From positions 3,939,760-4,003,759 of the forward strand of contig NW_004955402.1 of the NCBI RefSeq assembly GCF_000276665.1: a stretch of DNA of 64,000 nt, given 5' to 3'. This DNA is from Chinchilla lanigera. Its lineage: Eukaryota > Chordata > Mammalia > Rodentia > Chinchillidae. The notes beneath the pieces are model-generated. The model was not told where the DNA came from. It made no database searches and worked only from the letters and a program-made list of their open reading frames with translations. The position numbers and the translations under genes are program-made. Every line of letters begins with the position of its first letter. Positions within the stretch are counted from its first letter, which is position 1. Positions 34,525-47,197 of this stretch are shown here, piece after piece.

Positions 34525-37500
34525 TTTGATAGAGCTTGATTTCTCTCCTTCCCTGAGCATTTACCTAGCTGACTTATTGTCCTGTTGTTTCCAACAACCC
34601 CTGGGCGCAGCAGTTTGGTCAGTGTCATGACCTCTCCTCTGCTGCTTACCACATCTCTGCTGCTCTTGAGTGTGCCCTTAGGCTTAAACTTTCCCATGTT
34701 CTCCTGCAAAGGAGTGCAGTTCCTTTGTGAAGGGAGGAAAAACTATGGCTTTGTACCCTGCTTCTTCTCCCAGGCATGTTCTTCAAGCCTGTGTGTTCTA
34801 GAGCTGGGAAGGATCAGGGCAAACTTTGACACCTCTGCTGTAGATACTGAGGGTTTGGTAGATAGGAGAGTTGGAGGGAGATGCTGGAGAATCGGAGGAA
34901 GCAGCCTGAGGTCCTCTCAGCTGTTTCTAGCAGAAAACAACCAGTGCATGAAGTGGGGCAAGGTGGATCAGGACCCCAGAATTCTCAGCACTCTGTGTCC
35001 AAGGCAGAGCCTTGGTCCCGTGATTGAGGTTCGGGTAGAAGATAAGTGATCACACTTGCCCACGACTGGACCTCAGCAGCAGGTAGCTGGTGGCAGGCTA
35101 AGAAACGCTGAGGTCCTGCTCCTCCAAGGAGGAAAATGAGGGAGCCAGAGCTGGAGGGAGAGGAAACCCTGTGTTTCTGGCTGCAGCGTTTTGCCAAGCA
35201 GAGAGAGGGGAAGAGGGATTAGGATGGGCAGCCTCCTGCCTTCCTCACCACATTTTCATAGATTTCTCCTGAATGGATGCTTCTTTATTTGCTGCTTGTC
35301 CACTGATCAGAAGCTTTAAATGGTTATATTTTAATAGTAAATATTTAATAAATCTCCATTAACCTTCCCTGTACCTCTCTATCCTCACAATATTCTGAAA
35401 GGATTTCTCAAGTGTCTGATAGCCAGCAACTTTTATTTGAGTGTTTCATAGCCATTCACTGTCCTAGAAAGACTTAGATCCCACATACTGTTTTAGGGGT
35501 TAGTTTCTTTAAGTATGGCAGACAGAACCACAGATGGTGAGGGAGGTTAACTTAGCAGTATCATTTCCCCAGAACCTTCACAACCGCTTAACTCTATGTT
35601 TTCCCCAGCTCCACAGGGCGTTTTTAAGTAAGTCCTAGCTCGGTGTTGCTCCTGGGTCCTTCTAAAAGCAGTGCTGGCCTGCCAGTCATTTATTCCTCGC
35701 AGTCAATTTCAAGAACCAGGGTGGCAGCGTCCGCTCCCTCTGCTGGACTTGGGACAACGGTATAATTAGCCCAACACTGCACCAGCAAGGGCACTGCTGA
35801 CCTCCTACCAATATCTCCTCCTTACACCTTGGCGTGTGGAAGTCTCCTGCCCAGTGGCTTCATGGTTCTAAGTCCTGGACATGCTCTGGCACTTTGCTCT
35901 CTGCGTAACCTGAGGACCTCTTGTGATGTGACCAAGTGGAAGTCTGAACAAGAGTATGGTACATACCGTATTACCTCAGAGGTGTTCTGCATGGTGGGTA
36001 TCCATTTTCTGCCAACCACGATGGAGTCTTCCAGAACCCAAGCTGGGCTCTTGTGAATATTACCTTTCTTGCTGCCAGTTCTGAGAATTCACCTTTTAAA
36101 AAAAATCTCAGAATAAAATAATGATTATGGATGGGTAAATACATTCTCCCAAAGGTTTATAATTCATGAATTGATCATAACCAAAAATGGGGGGGAAAAG
36201 GAAAGAGGAGATTAAGGTGTGTTGATGGAAATACAGTCCTAAAAACAAAGGTGACTCAGAAAATACAAAAGAGAGGAAGAAAAATCATATGAGAATAAAG
36301 GAAACATTACATCAGCTGAAAAGTTAAAAATAAAAATACCTCTGGAATTACAGAATAATTTTAAAAATATTCCAAAGCAATTCCTCTTGCTGGATCAAAA
36401 TGAAATTCCTTGTAGTGTGAACTGCATGAGTGCTGACGTCTGTTTATGACATTTATCTTTATGAATTCATTGAGTTCATGAGGGAGGAAGGCTAAAACAG
36501 CTTTGGCATTATCTTGCTTCTGTTCATGAAAAGAAATGTCAATGTCATAATAAAGACACGGTATCATTCTACAGATACACACGACTTTTTATATTATATT
36601 GTGAATTTATAAATTAGAAAAAAATCAGCCTACTTTAAAAAATGTCGTGCTTAATAAAAGCATGAGGAAAATGTCTTCATTTTTATTGAAAGATAACAGA
36701 GTTATGGCTCTTCAGGATTATTCCTATTTGGCTTTAGAAACAAATTTGGGACTGCAATAAGCATTTGGGTATATTTGTTATTCAGGGAATTCATATCAGG
36801 TGAAATACTGAGCCCATGTTGTGAAGAGCCACTCAGGAGGAATTAATAAAGTCTCCATATTTTACCTCTGCTTCCCCGATCAGCTCCAGCTTGCAATTCA
36901 TTCTGAATTTGCAAAACTTTCCATCACCTTTCAGTCCCAGGCAGAGCACATTTGCCTTTCTAAAACTGCTGGTCTGTCAAGCTCTCAGCCTCCCTGGGGT
37001 TAGAAGAGATAAATAAGTGTTTTTTCTTTGTTTGAAAAGACTTTTTCTGGTAGTTGGGAGCCAGAGCCTGGAATATCTTTCCTTCAGGGTCTGCAGGCTG
37101 CATATGTAATCGCGAAGGTGAGGAGTAGATGAAAGAGTTTGAAGAGGTATGACCACTGGGAGAGGGTATCCAGCTTTCCTGGGGGTGAGTTGTGGGTCAC
37201 TGTAATACATTAAACTGCCCTTCTATGGACACTGCATTGCACATTTCTGGTTATCTCTCCACTTCTGCATATTGTATAGCTCATGCCATGTATTACAATG
37301 ACAGATACTCCTCATGACAATGAAAGAGGGAAGCAGATGGATTTAGACACAGTGACCTGCGTAGAATGGCAGAATCCTTCTCCACAGGGGCCAGCTTTCC
37401 AGAGGCAATCTTGCTGAAGAGCTGCACTGTCTCCAGCTAGCTCAGCCTCTCTCTGCTTGTTAATGACCGGAACCACAGATATTTCCCATTTTTTGGAGAT

Positions 37501-38475
37501 ATACTCAAAATTAATACACCAATCTAAAGTCATTCTATCAAGAATACATTCTGCTGCTCTGTGAAGAGCTAAGTATGGTTACGATAGCAAAACAATAAGT
37601 ATGGCATTCTTAAGTTTGATTTTCCTTGGCTTGGGTATCTTGTCATATTTTCCAAGACAATCTCTCCAAAGCATATGGTTTTCATTTGCATCAGAAGTTC
37701 CTTCATTAAGAGGATCGCGTCCAGCCTTCACTCCAGCTGGTATCTACAACAGTCCCACTGGCTAACAGCATGGGGAAGGTTTCACTCAGGCAGAAAGATG
37801 ATTTCCTCTTCTCCTCTTCTTCCCCCTCCTTCCCACTTCCTCCTCCCTCTCTGCTTCCCTTTTCCCCTCTCTGCTTTTGTGACTTAAGGATGGAATCAGT
37901 GATATTCAGCTCCTGCTCCCAGTGATTTGAAATTGAAGCACATAACACAGACAGAAGCAGAGCATGAGAGCAGGGACAAAGGATCTATAAAGCATCAAAG
38001 GATCAAAAGGAAGTGTCAGAGGGAAATAGATTGAGAATAAAGAAGAAAGGGGAGAAGCAGGCGAAGGGTGAGGCTGCAGAGGAGACAGGAGCAATCTGCC
38101 CACGGAGAAGGTGCTGAAGCACAGGGGAGGGCACCAAGGACACAGAGCTGAGGGACACAGGCACTGTGCTACTTTAATAGCAAACAGTTCATGGCATTAG
38201 ACCTATAAAATGCACACCACACATCATAAAGGATGAGGAGGAGTGCATGAACCCTGAGACGAGATCTGCAAGACGCAGGAGGAAGCCCTCAGGACCGTGG
38301 GGAGCTCCATAGCTCAGAGAGGCAAAGCATGAATCAGGATCTCCAGGGTCTTTGTTACTTTCAGACCATGTCCCTGAGGAGTCAGGATGGTAAACACTGA
38401 TCTCACAGCAAATGTGGGGAAGCGACTTTCCATCTTCAGGTTCTGACAGTGGATGCACACAACACACACAGCAGG
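34525..38475. other. unique stretch
   Basis: No gene recognised. The 154-codon frame at 34585-35049 starts with a leucine-rich segment that could mimic a signal peptide, but it has no family motif, promoter or splice context. Mostly AT-rich after 36060. A polypyrimidine tract is listed separately. Confidence 0.5.
37802..37874 (+). repeat. polypyrimidine tract
   Basis: About 70 bp of C/T with only a few purines (CTTCTCCTCTTCTTCCCCCT and onward). Confidence 0.85.
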
Positions 38476-38539
38476 CACTGTGAAGTGGTCAAGGAAAGGG
38501 CTCCTGTAGAGCTTGGTTTGAGAAAAGAGGGGACACTCC

Positions 38540-38915
38540 ATTTAAGTACCAACAACTGTCACTTGGATGCCCAGCCCAAGTCCCTAAGGGGAGGAGTGTT
38601 TAGGAGAGGCTGGAACTTTTAAGAGGTGGAGCTTCACTGAAGTATTCCTGTGGTAGAGGGGCATGGTTTGAAGGGGTTAATGGGACCCTGGCCTTCCTCT
38701 CTCTTTTGCTTCCTGACTGCTGTAAGGCGAGTAACTTAGCTCCACCTTGTGGCCCCTGCCATGACTTGCCGTCTCTGCACTGACCCAAAAGTAACAGGCC
38801 AGCTAGCCATGGACTGAAACCTCTAAAACTGTAAGCCAGAATTAACCTTTCCTCCTTTTAGCTGATAAAGGCAGGGATCCTGTCACAGCTATTTAAAGCT
38901 GACTAATACACCACC
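38540..38915 (+). mobile_element. MaLR LTR (ORR1/MT-like)
   Basis: GGACTGAAACCTCTAAAACT, GTAAGCCAGAATTAACCTTT and the AAGCTGACTAATACACC end match the 3' half of rodent MaLR LTRs. It could be the 5' LTR of the element whose internal region starts near 39885, but the LTR at 41234 belongs to a different subtype and about 1 kb of unassigned sequence lies between, so it is more likely an independent solo LTR. Confidence 0.75.
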
Positions 38916-39690
38916 TTACCTGACACCATTCTGTTCTTAAGGCTTTGGCATTCTGGTTCCCAGTAAATTTTCTTTTGCTGTTACTGGAAATTGAACTACA
39001 GTCTTCCAGAATAAAGTACTCTGAAGGAGGGTAGGGAGGGAGGAGGGTGAATGGGAGGAGTCCACTTAAGAAAATGTAGGCAGCTGCCTAGAATTTAGGG
39101 AGGGTTCCACATGTTGAACATTTTCTTTCTTTCCTTAATCCCAATAGATCATTGTCACCATCCCCTTCTATTTTTCCTATTTTGTAGGAAAATGTAAGAA
39201 ATCAGTATTCAAATTTCTCAACCAGGGCCATTTTGCCATGTCTTCTACAGGACACATGCTCAGGTGGTACCTGGCAATACCCGGAGAGATTTCTGCCAGT
39301 CACACAGGGAAGGGTGTTACAGATGCAGAGGACAGGATGCTGCTGAACATCCACGGCATGTGGGACAGTGCCCACAAGAGAGAATCACTCCTTCAACATC
39401 AGTATCGTGTTGGGAACTCTTGGGCGCCGCAGTCTGAAAATGAGACCAAACAGCTCGGCTTGAATTCCCTTGTCATCCATCCATTCAGCAGCAGCCTCTT
39501 GGCAAGCTCCTCCTGTGTTCACTGGGGTAGATCTACAGGAAGACATAGTGCTGGCCATAAGGATTTGTCACTTTGAAATAGGACATCAACATTCAGAGCC
39601 AAGGGAGATAATTCCTCGAGTGGATCAGAGAGGGCCTGGAGAGATGGTAGAGCTGGAATGGACTGAGGCCAGGTCTGCCCAAGAGGACAA
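38916..39690. other. unassigned stretch between MaLR parts
   Basis: No gene or repeat recognised. A 112-codon frame at 39238-39576 overlaps others and shows no domain. Confidence 0.4.
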
Positions 39691-39875
39691 GGCAGAGGAG
39701 GAGGAAGTGGGAAGGAGGGGGAAGAAGAGGAGAAGAGGAAAGTGAGGGGGAGGGAGAAGGGAGAGGGAGAGGGAGGGAAATGAGGGGAGGGGAGCAGAGG
39801 GAGGAGGACGGGAGGAGACAGGAAGCATGAGAAGGGGAAGAGTGCAGGGAGGAAGCAGGCAGGGAGGGGAGGTGG
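39691..39875 (+). repeat. polypurine (GA) tract
   Basis: About 185 bp almost free of pyrimidines, dominated by GGA, GAGGAA and GGGA units. The 137-codon proline/serine-rich frame on the other strand is a by-product of this composition. Confidence 0.9.
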
Positions 39876-39884
39876 CCTCCTCAG

Positions 39885-41233
39885 GAAGGTGGAAGCCAGC
39901 AGCAATCCGTACAGAACCAGAACAGGAGGCAAATGTCTTAGGCTATTCTGTATGGCAGATTCTGGTCAGAGCTCCGAAGACCAGAAGGCTGATAGTAATT
40001 CTGCTGGTAAAGATCAGGCTCAGGAGGTTTCCGCTGGGAAGAAGGACTGCATCGGCTGCTGGGCTCCAGATGATGTGTATTATGGCTTGGCAGAAAGTTT
40101 GTCTGCATTTTGCTCATGTCCAGAGACTTTGCCTGAGGCTGAGATTAAGGACAGTGGACTCATTAATCTGGCAGAAGAAAATTCAAGGCAGTTGAAAGTT
40201 GAGGCTGTGGGATGGCTATTATTTGAGGCTTTTACCCAGATCTATGTTAAGAATCAAGAGCAAAGAACCCAGCAGGATGATTTCAACTGTTGAGAAAGAA
40301 CAGGAGAATGTAAAAAATGGCCTGAAAGCATCACAAGAAGCAGCAAGTCTCCACCCTTTACAGCCTCAAAACTGCAAAAGTGACTTTGCTTTGAGAAGAA
40401 AGCTGCAGAGCACCCTGTTCCAGAATAGTGACAGCCGTTCTATGTTCCAGAATGGCAGTGGGGCATAGAAAATTTGTTCCTCAGAACTGGATTCACAGTG
40501 CCCAGTGATCCAGGTGCTCAACCTCTATAGCCAAGAGAAAGAAAGCCTGGCTACTGCTCCAGCTGGCAACAGACCCTGGCATCATCCACTTGGCACTGGT
40601 GTTAGGTGCATGCAGAATGCAAGAGTTGTGGGGTTAAGAAGGATTCCACCCCCATTTCAGAAGGCTTAGGACGCCAGGTAGTGTGCCCCTGAGAGGGAAA
40701 TATATAAAACTTTGAGGGTGAAGCCAAAGGTACAGTGGAGACCCCAGAAATTTGGAAAAGCCAGGAATGTGGGTCATTTGAGGAAACTTACAAGGAGGAA
40801 GCAAAAGCAGACCAAGAGAGAAGCCATGTGAGCTACAGCCACCAGAAGTGCCATAGGGGTGGAGTCACTCAAACCCTTTGGAGCTCACAATTTCCCACAG
40901 GTTGCTTCAGACACTGGACATGGAACTATAGGACTTAACATTTTCCCTGCTGGATTTTGGACTTGCTTTGGTCCCAATCCTTTATATTCCCCTGTTTGTA
41001 ACTTTTGGAATGAAAATGTTTATCTTGTATCATTGAATGTTGGAAGTGTTTAACTTTGTTTTTACTTCTATAGGGTCTTGCAGCTAGAGTTTGCCTTACA
41101 TCTCAGAGGAGACTTGAGACTTGGACTTTTCAGCAGTGCTGACACTGTTGGGACTTTGGCAACTCTCAGAGATGGACTAAATGCCTTTTCCCTAAAGGGA
41201 TGTGCATGAATCTTTGAGTGTCCAGGGGCAGAA
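39885..41233 (+). mobile_element. MaLR internal region
   Basis: Directly precedes a same-strand MaLR LTR at 41234. Its 3' part (ACTGGACATGGAACTATAGG; GCTGGATTTTGGACTTGCTT) and the AGACTTGGACTTTT runs near 41110 are typical of MaLR internal ends. A central block (GTTGAGGCTGTGGGATGGCT) resembles the gag-like stretch of rodent MaLR internal sequences. No pol-type domain is visible, as usual for MaLR. Confidence 0.7.
39952..40293 (+). pseudogene. residual 113-codon frame in MaLR internal region
   Basis: Open from an ATG at 39952 to a stop at 40291-40293. The N-terminal 30 residues are polar and acidic (MADSGQSSEDQK). The C-terminal part (SRQLKVEAVGWLLFEAFTQI) is predicted to be helical. In its position it corresponds to the gag-like remnant of MaLR elements. 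Downstream codons 40294-40470 continue protein-like in another frame, so it is probably truncated by a frameshift. It is not a known cellular gene to me. Confidence 0.5.
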
Positions 41234-41762
41234 TGTTATGGTTTTAATGTAATATAATGTTGATAGATTTAGCACTGGTTCTTAAGAATTGTTAAACCTG
41301 TGTTATAGTGTCGAAGTTGTGAAATGATAAGAATAAGCATGTCTTTGTATCTGGAAACTGGCTTGGTGAAATGTGTCTGGTTGCCAGGTTGAAAACAAGT
41401 GGATTGTAAAGGTTGATACATTGTATCAACATGAGAAGTATAGAAGTTTAACTCATCAGGGGGCCAAGATCCTTACTTTGTAAACATCCTGAGCTTGTGG
41501 AAGAGAAGGGCATGGAGACGGTGTGGGCAGATAGCCAGTACAATACAAAGGAGGAAAAAAGGCTTGCTTTCCCTGCTGTTGCTCTTGTTGCTTTTGCTGC
41601 CTTCTGCCACCTTGTAATGTTGCCCTGTGCCATGCCACCCTGCCTTAGGGCCAGCTGATTACAGACTGAAACCTCCACAAACTGTGAGCTAAATAAACCT
41701 TTCCTGCTTTAATTTTGGGTGTTGAGTATTTTGTCTCAACAAAGAGAGAAAAGTAACCAACA
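41234..41762 (+). mobile_element. MaLR 3' LTR
   Basis: Begins TGTTATGGTTTTAATGTAAT and ends AAGTAACCAACA. The 3' half has GACTGAAACCTCCACAAACT, GTGAGCTAAATAAACCTTTC (AATAAA site at about 41692) and GTTGAGTATTTTGTCTCAAC. The same 3' blocks recur in the LTR at 62120. Confidence 0.85.
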
Positions 41763-41764
41763 CA

Positions 41765-42135
41765 CTCCTCTGACCTGTGCTCTCTATGTCATCTCTCCTC
41801 TCTAGCTTATCTCAGGAAACTGTGCTTGCGGGAATCATCTCCTTGGGCACCGGCAGGACCGGGCCTGAGATACTGGCCGTGGAGACCACACTCCAGCCTA
41901 GAATTTCTGAGAGTTTGTTCTTCTCTTCCTTTGCTTTTATTCTCTATATAACACAAAACTGTTGCTAACTCCTTGACCACAGGACTTAAAATGCTACTGC
42001 CCTTGACCTTTCCCAGTCTGACTCTGCAAAATAAATTCCTTTCCTGCCTCTACCATTTGCCTCCTGTTTGTGGTGAATGGCTGAGCCTAGTTCCTGGGGC
42101 TCCCAGACTTGGACTTCTGGCCTAGGACTGGTGTA
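41765..42135 (+). mobile_element. possible ERV LTR next to the MaLR LTR
   Basis: CTCTATATAACACAAAACTG gives a TATA-like box at about 41942, and GCAAAATAAATTCCTTTCCT an AATAAA at about 42030, followed by a CT-rich U5-like stretch. The spacing fits U3-R-U5, but no TG/CA ends or target duplication were found. Confidence 0.4.
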
Positions 42136-42139
42136 GAAG

Positions 42140-45100
42140 CCTTCATAGCTGCCAACTGCCCAGAGCAGGATAAAGGGTCAGATCTTCCCCAAGCTATGAC
42201 ATTCTTTTCCTTAGCCATGATGAGCTGCTCATAGGTCCCATAACATGTGAGCTGCATTATTCTCTCTGCATAATTTATGCTGATACGCTTCCCCGGTATG
42301 TGAACTAGTCCCAGCCACTCTCACACTGGAACTACTGCTCTCCCTGTGGGGTCCCAAAGCCCAGAGACACAGGAAGAGCTAGAGGCAGCAAAGGCAGAGA
42401 AAGAACACAGAAACAAGGATGCAGTAAGAGAAGAGGGTGCATGGATGGAAGAAGCAAATGCCAAAGGGACAGAAGAATGGTAACAGAAATTCGTTGGCTT
42501 CAAAAAGAATGGAGTGTGACTGCAGCAAAACACAGACTCGCCCACCGCAGGGATGGCAGATAGCCTTTGTAAGATAATCAAGTCTGATCCCTGGCTCCGG
42601 AGTTACACTGGTAGCTGGGGGGAATGATGGAGACGCCTTAGGTGAAACAATGCTGTTGCTATTTTGGGCCAATCAACACAAGCAGCCTGCGGCACAGGCA
42701 GATGCCTAGGGCCCTGCTCCCGAGGGCGCCTATCACGCAATAGCCTCGGGGTACATTTACAAATATTATTTTTAGATGTCTTTTTGGCTCTCAAAACTTT
42801 CGGCTATCAGCGCTACTTCCCTCCCTACCCTTAAATTAGGTTTCTTCCCTGTGGAATGTCAGGATGCTATGATGAAACCAGCATCCACTCTGCTCAAAAT
42901 TCCTGCTAAACCTTCTGTTTAGAGTGTTGTTATTTTTCCTGTGAGGAGCTGCCACTTGGTCTAAGAGAGTTGAAAAGGAAAAGATTTTGCTAACAGCTGC
43001 AGAGCTGAAAAATATTTAACAGTATGCAAATCCAGTGGGCCGCTCCTGGACTGACTGAGGAGGGAGGATGCTCCCCTCAGTAAGAAAGGAGGGAAAGTAT
43101 TTAAATGCAGCCAGTTACTGGTGGGGCATTCTAAAGGGGCAGCTGCCTCCTGGGAATTTGGGTTGAGCTTCTCTGAAGGATAACAGAAGTGTGTCTTCTC
43201 CAAGGAAGCAAGACAAGGGGCGGCTCAGTGCTCCCCACACCAGCCCCGTTCACAGGTGCAGAGGCGGGAAAGAGGACGCCTTCCTGGAGAGCCTAAGAGA
43301 AGATGGGGACAGGTTGCCTGCGGTGGAGACAGGGAGAAGTTGTTAGCAGCTGGGAGAGGCCCTGCCAGGCTGGCCAGCAGCTGTGTGTCCCTCACTTACC
43401 CTGTGGGAAGGAGCACTGGATGGCAGCACTGTAACCCCTGGTCAGGCCTGGGCAGCCCAGGCACCGAGGGAGGAAGATGGCCCTGTGGTCTGTGGGTCTT
43501 ATCGTCACCGAGCCGCCTTGTTGGGACCGGAAGAGCCTCCATGAAGATCCCGAGATTCCTCACTCTGGTGAACATTGAGGATGGATAGAGGGCAGGGGCC
43601 AAGGGCAGAAACAGGGGGCTTGGGTACGAGGCTGTTCCAAGGATTCTGGGGTCGGTTGATGGTGGCCAGTGTGGGGTGGTGGCCCTGGGGAAAGAGAGGT
43701 CATGTTCCGGACGTCTTGAAGGCAGAGACAACATGATTTGGTAACAGGTCAGAGGGAGAAGGTGAGAAAAAAGCAAGTCAAGGTTAGCCCAGGAGCTGGG
43801 CCTACAGCACTTGCAGGCTGGAGCTGCAGCGGGCTGTGATGGGAAGACAGAGGGGCAGCCGCCCGAGGGAGAACACAGGCCTCTGTTCTGGATGCTTTTG
43901 AGCTGCCAGCCTTCTGTGGGAGGTGTGAACTGCCATGGGTTCCTGAGGAGGGTCCTCACGCCGCACCCACGCAGCTGCAAGCCTAATGGTCTGAGTGTGA
44001 CGGAGCGCTTCGTTTTCCAGCACGGGGTCCTGAGTAGCATCCTCTGGCATCAAAGGACACATCCTGTGCAAAGAATGTATGACAGTAAGCACGTGCCGGC
44101 GGGATGCAGGGAGTCCACTGCTCACCTCACTGTGGCCCAGGGAGAATGTCAGAAGGGCTTATCGAAGGTTGCAGAAAGGCGTGAGCTTTGGGATGCTGTC
44201 CTTCAGGATGGGGCCTGGGCATGGAGCTCCTGGCTGACAGAGGGCTGTGTCTGTAGGGGCAAGACTCCAGGAGCTCACAATTAAGGCAGGAAGAGCAGGA
44301 TCAGCCCTTTTGCCTCCGCTCCTAGTGGCTCATCTATCCTGCAACTCGGAGCCCCAGTGAAGTGGAAATTTCCAAGCCCAGTAAGGGCTGCTTGTACTCG
44401 GGCAGCATAGGGCTTCAGTGGAAGGTGATGAAGTCTGTAATCTGGCCAATCTGGTCTTTTCAAGACGCAACCCTAGCAGGCAAGGAGTCCCTATTTTGTA
44501 GGAGACATTCACTCTGATCTTCACGGAGAACTGCAGTGTCACAGGGCTGGGGGATGCAGCTGGAGTGGCAGGAGCCTGGCTCGCAGTTCCCACTGCCACC
44601 CCAGCTCCAGGGGCAGCCGCGGGGGACCGGCCTCGCGCCGAGCCGCGGCCAGCCTCTAGTGTCTCTGCATCTCTCTTCTTTCCCTGTGGACTCTCTCTGA
44701 CGTGACAGTCGCTTCCTCAGCCAAGGACTCACTGCTGGAAGTTCAAGGACTTCACACTTCTGAGAGCTCCAGAGCCATAGGTGACAGCACTCGATGGTGA
44801 GGGCCAAGCTCTCGTCCTTGCTGGGGTCATCAGCCCCTTTGCGTGGTCCTCAGAGGTTCGCCTGTAGGACTGAGCCTCGGGGGTCCACAGCAGTGACACA
44901 CACCGTGTTGCCTTTCACCTCTGCAGCCCTCCTACTTCCCCCCCTGGCCTCTGATTCCGGGGATCCCCTACCTAATAAGTCACAGCACCCCAACCCCGTC
45001 TGAGACAACAGCCCCACCCCGCCCCAGGCCAGCAGAGGTGTCACAGTGCTCACCTCGCCGTAGGACTGACCCGTGGGGTGAGGAGCCGGTGCTGAGCGCG

Positions 45101-47190
45101 TCGGCTCTCACAACGGGCCTGAACCCTGAGGCTGCGGTCCAGGTCGGGGTCCCCTGGGCAAGCCTGTGCCCCAGCTCACCCTGCTTAAGCTGTGGCCTCC
45201 TCCTCATTCTGAGGGCTGTCTTTCACCCACAGTCATTTCAAAGGATGCTCTTTGTTTCAGGTGGGCAGCTCCGTAGATATCGGTATTGACTGAAAGTATC
45301 ATTCACGACTTCCCCCTGACGAGAATTGAAATGGCACCCTCAGCTCCCTAGCCTTGCCCCGGACAGGCTGTTATTCATAATCCCCAGCTTTAAATCACCG
45401 GGGACTAGAATTGGATGTAAATAAGGCACTGCATATTCATGCACTGGTTTATTGCTTTTAGGCTGAAGTTCCTGTTTCATTTACATGATTTCCACTCAGA
45501 ATGGGCACCTTCTGAAAGACAGGAAGTAAGTGTGTGTCAGTCTCCTTGATATGCAGTTAGGGGCTTCCTGTGGCTTCTTTATGCCGATGGTGAAATTGTT
45601 TCTTTCTTGTTTAGGATGAGGGCCCATCGTCCTGTTCATTCCGCCCTGACTGAGGATGGATAAACACATCATGTACGGAAAAAAACCTTTTCAGATCCCT
45701 CGCGCCCTTCCTTACCTAAACTGGTTCAGAACTGTCCTTTGCCAAATGTCAAAAGTATTAACAGGCCTCCCTTCCAGAGGTCAAAGGGCAGCAGCAAGAG
45801 GGAACAGAAGGGTGATCTTCGGTCCACAGCCTCCCGGGCTTGGGTGGGGAAACCGAGGGCTTCGCTGGGGCAAGGATGACTCACAGGTGGGCGGTGGCTC
45901 AGGTTTTATAAAAGGTGCCCATGCTCACCAGCCGCCCCATGGTTCCAAGGCTGAGCAAGTGCTGTCCTTTGCCGTGACCTTCCCTTCAGAGAGGATGGTC
46001 CTTCTCTTCCTCACGAACCGTGCTCTCTGGTAAGAGTGAAGTCACTTAGAATCACGGTGAGATGAACTCAGCCAATTTTCCCTGGCTCCTTCCAGAAGCT
46101 GCGGTCACTGAAATGACCCCTTCTGCTAACAGACAACGATCCTGTAACTGCACAGCCAGAGTCCTGAATTCAGGCTGAGCTTTTGTGATTAAACGACAGC
46201 TCGTAAAAGTCCTGGTTCAAATTCTGATGTTTCCCTCTTAACATGACAACAGATTCTTACTACCAACTATACATATGTACATATGCATACATGTAACAAA
46301 TACTCGGTTCTTTTAGTAATGGAGACTGTGTACATTTAAACAGCGAAGGTTAAAGCGATAAAGACCAGTGCCAACATCAGTGCAGAGGGTCCCCTGAGTT
46401 TCCTGGCTGCATGGCTGGGGCACACTTACCAAGATAGTGACCAGAGAGGAGGGGCTGGAGCGTGCCCAGAGATGCTCCCCGGGGTGTCATGCTGAGGATT
46501 GCTGTCCCTGGCCCTCTCCCAGTGTCTCACCACGTGCTCTTCCTATTATTATCAGAGGCTTCGTGCATTTCTGTCTCGTTTCCTTGTTCAAGCCTGTGAG
46601 CTCCTGCGAGCCAGGACCGGGAAAACAGCAGGAAGCTGATAGCAGATATTTGAGTGGACGGATAAGTAAGGCGGGAGAGACCTCGGTGAACCTGTGGCCC
46701 AAGGCACAGGGCGGCAGCTGCGGGGCAGCTGGGGCTGCTGGGAGGGTCTCTTCTCAGTCACGTCACCCCGATGGTGACCCAGAGGATGTGCTGCAAGTGC
46801 ACCGGTGTTGAGGAAGACGCTGCTCCGCAGCGACTTTCTCCCTGGACAAGGTGAAGGGACCTGTCCTTGATGCACTCTTGGAATGAAACCTAAGTAAGCA
46901 CTACAGGAAGCAGGCTGGTTGGTTTTTTCCCTCCAGTTTGGAAAATGTAAACAGCACACATTTTCCCACCTTCTGACTTATTTCTCAGTCTTCTGAGGGG
47001 TGCAGTACAATTCAAATAACGGGAGTGGAGCTGAATTCGCCAGCTCTCTCCCCATCATGCCCCGGAGGATGCACGATCATGATCATCCTTTTGTGCTCTG
47101 GTTACTTGTGCCTTCTCTAAGGTCGACGCAGAGCCCAAACTGCTGGAGCGCAGCCCCACACTCACACATTTTGGCCTTTTCTTTCTTGCT
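42140..47190. other. repeat-poor, GC-richer block
   Basis: Five kilobases without a recognised SINE, LINE or LTR. GC is highest near 44560-45200, with local CpG clustering (GGCCTCGCGCCGAGCCGCGG at 44629) but no clear CpG island. Open frames up to 214 codons (43396-44040, minus) overlap plus-strand frames and have no domain. A promoter-like cluster is listed at 45877. Confidence 0.5.
45877..45914 (+). promoter_or_regulatory. promoter-like cluster: AP-1, GC box, TATA
   Basis: TGACTCA (AP-1 consensus) at 45877-45883, GGGCGG at 45889-45894 and TATAAAAG at 45907-45914, all on the plus strand and correctly ordered. An ATG in a good context (CCCCATGG) lies 25 bp downstream but opens only 12 codons. 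This is motif evidence only. Confidence 0.3.
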
Positions 47191-47197
47191 TGCTTTC

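Noticed and set aside
34585..35049. 154-codon frame with a leucine-rich start resembling a signal peptide
   Set aside because: No cysteine pattern or family match follows and no promoter or splice site supports it. A hydrophobic run alone is not enough.
39519..39932. 137-codon proline/serine-rich frame, minus strand
   Set aside because: It is the complement of the polypurine tract.
43396..44040. 214-codon open frame, minus strand
   Set aside because: No domain or family resemblance. The region is GC-rich with open frames on both strands at once, and there is no start context or splice pattern to support it.
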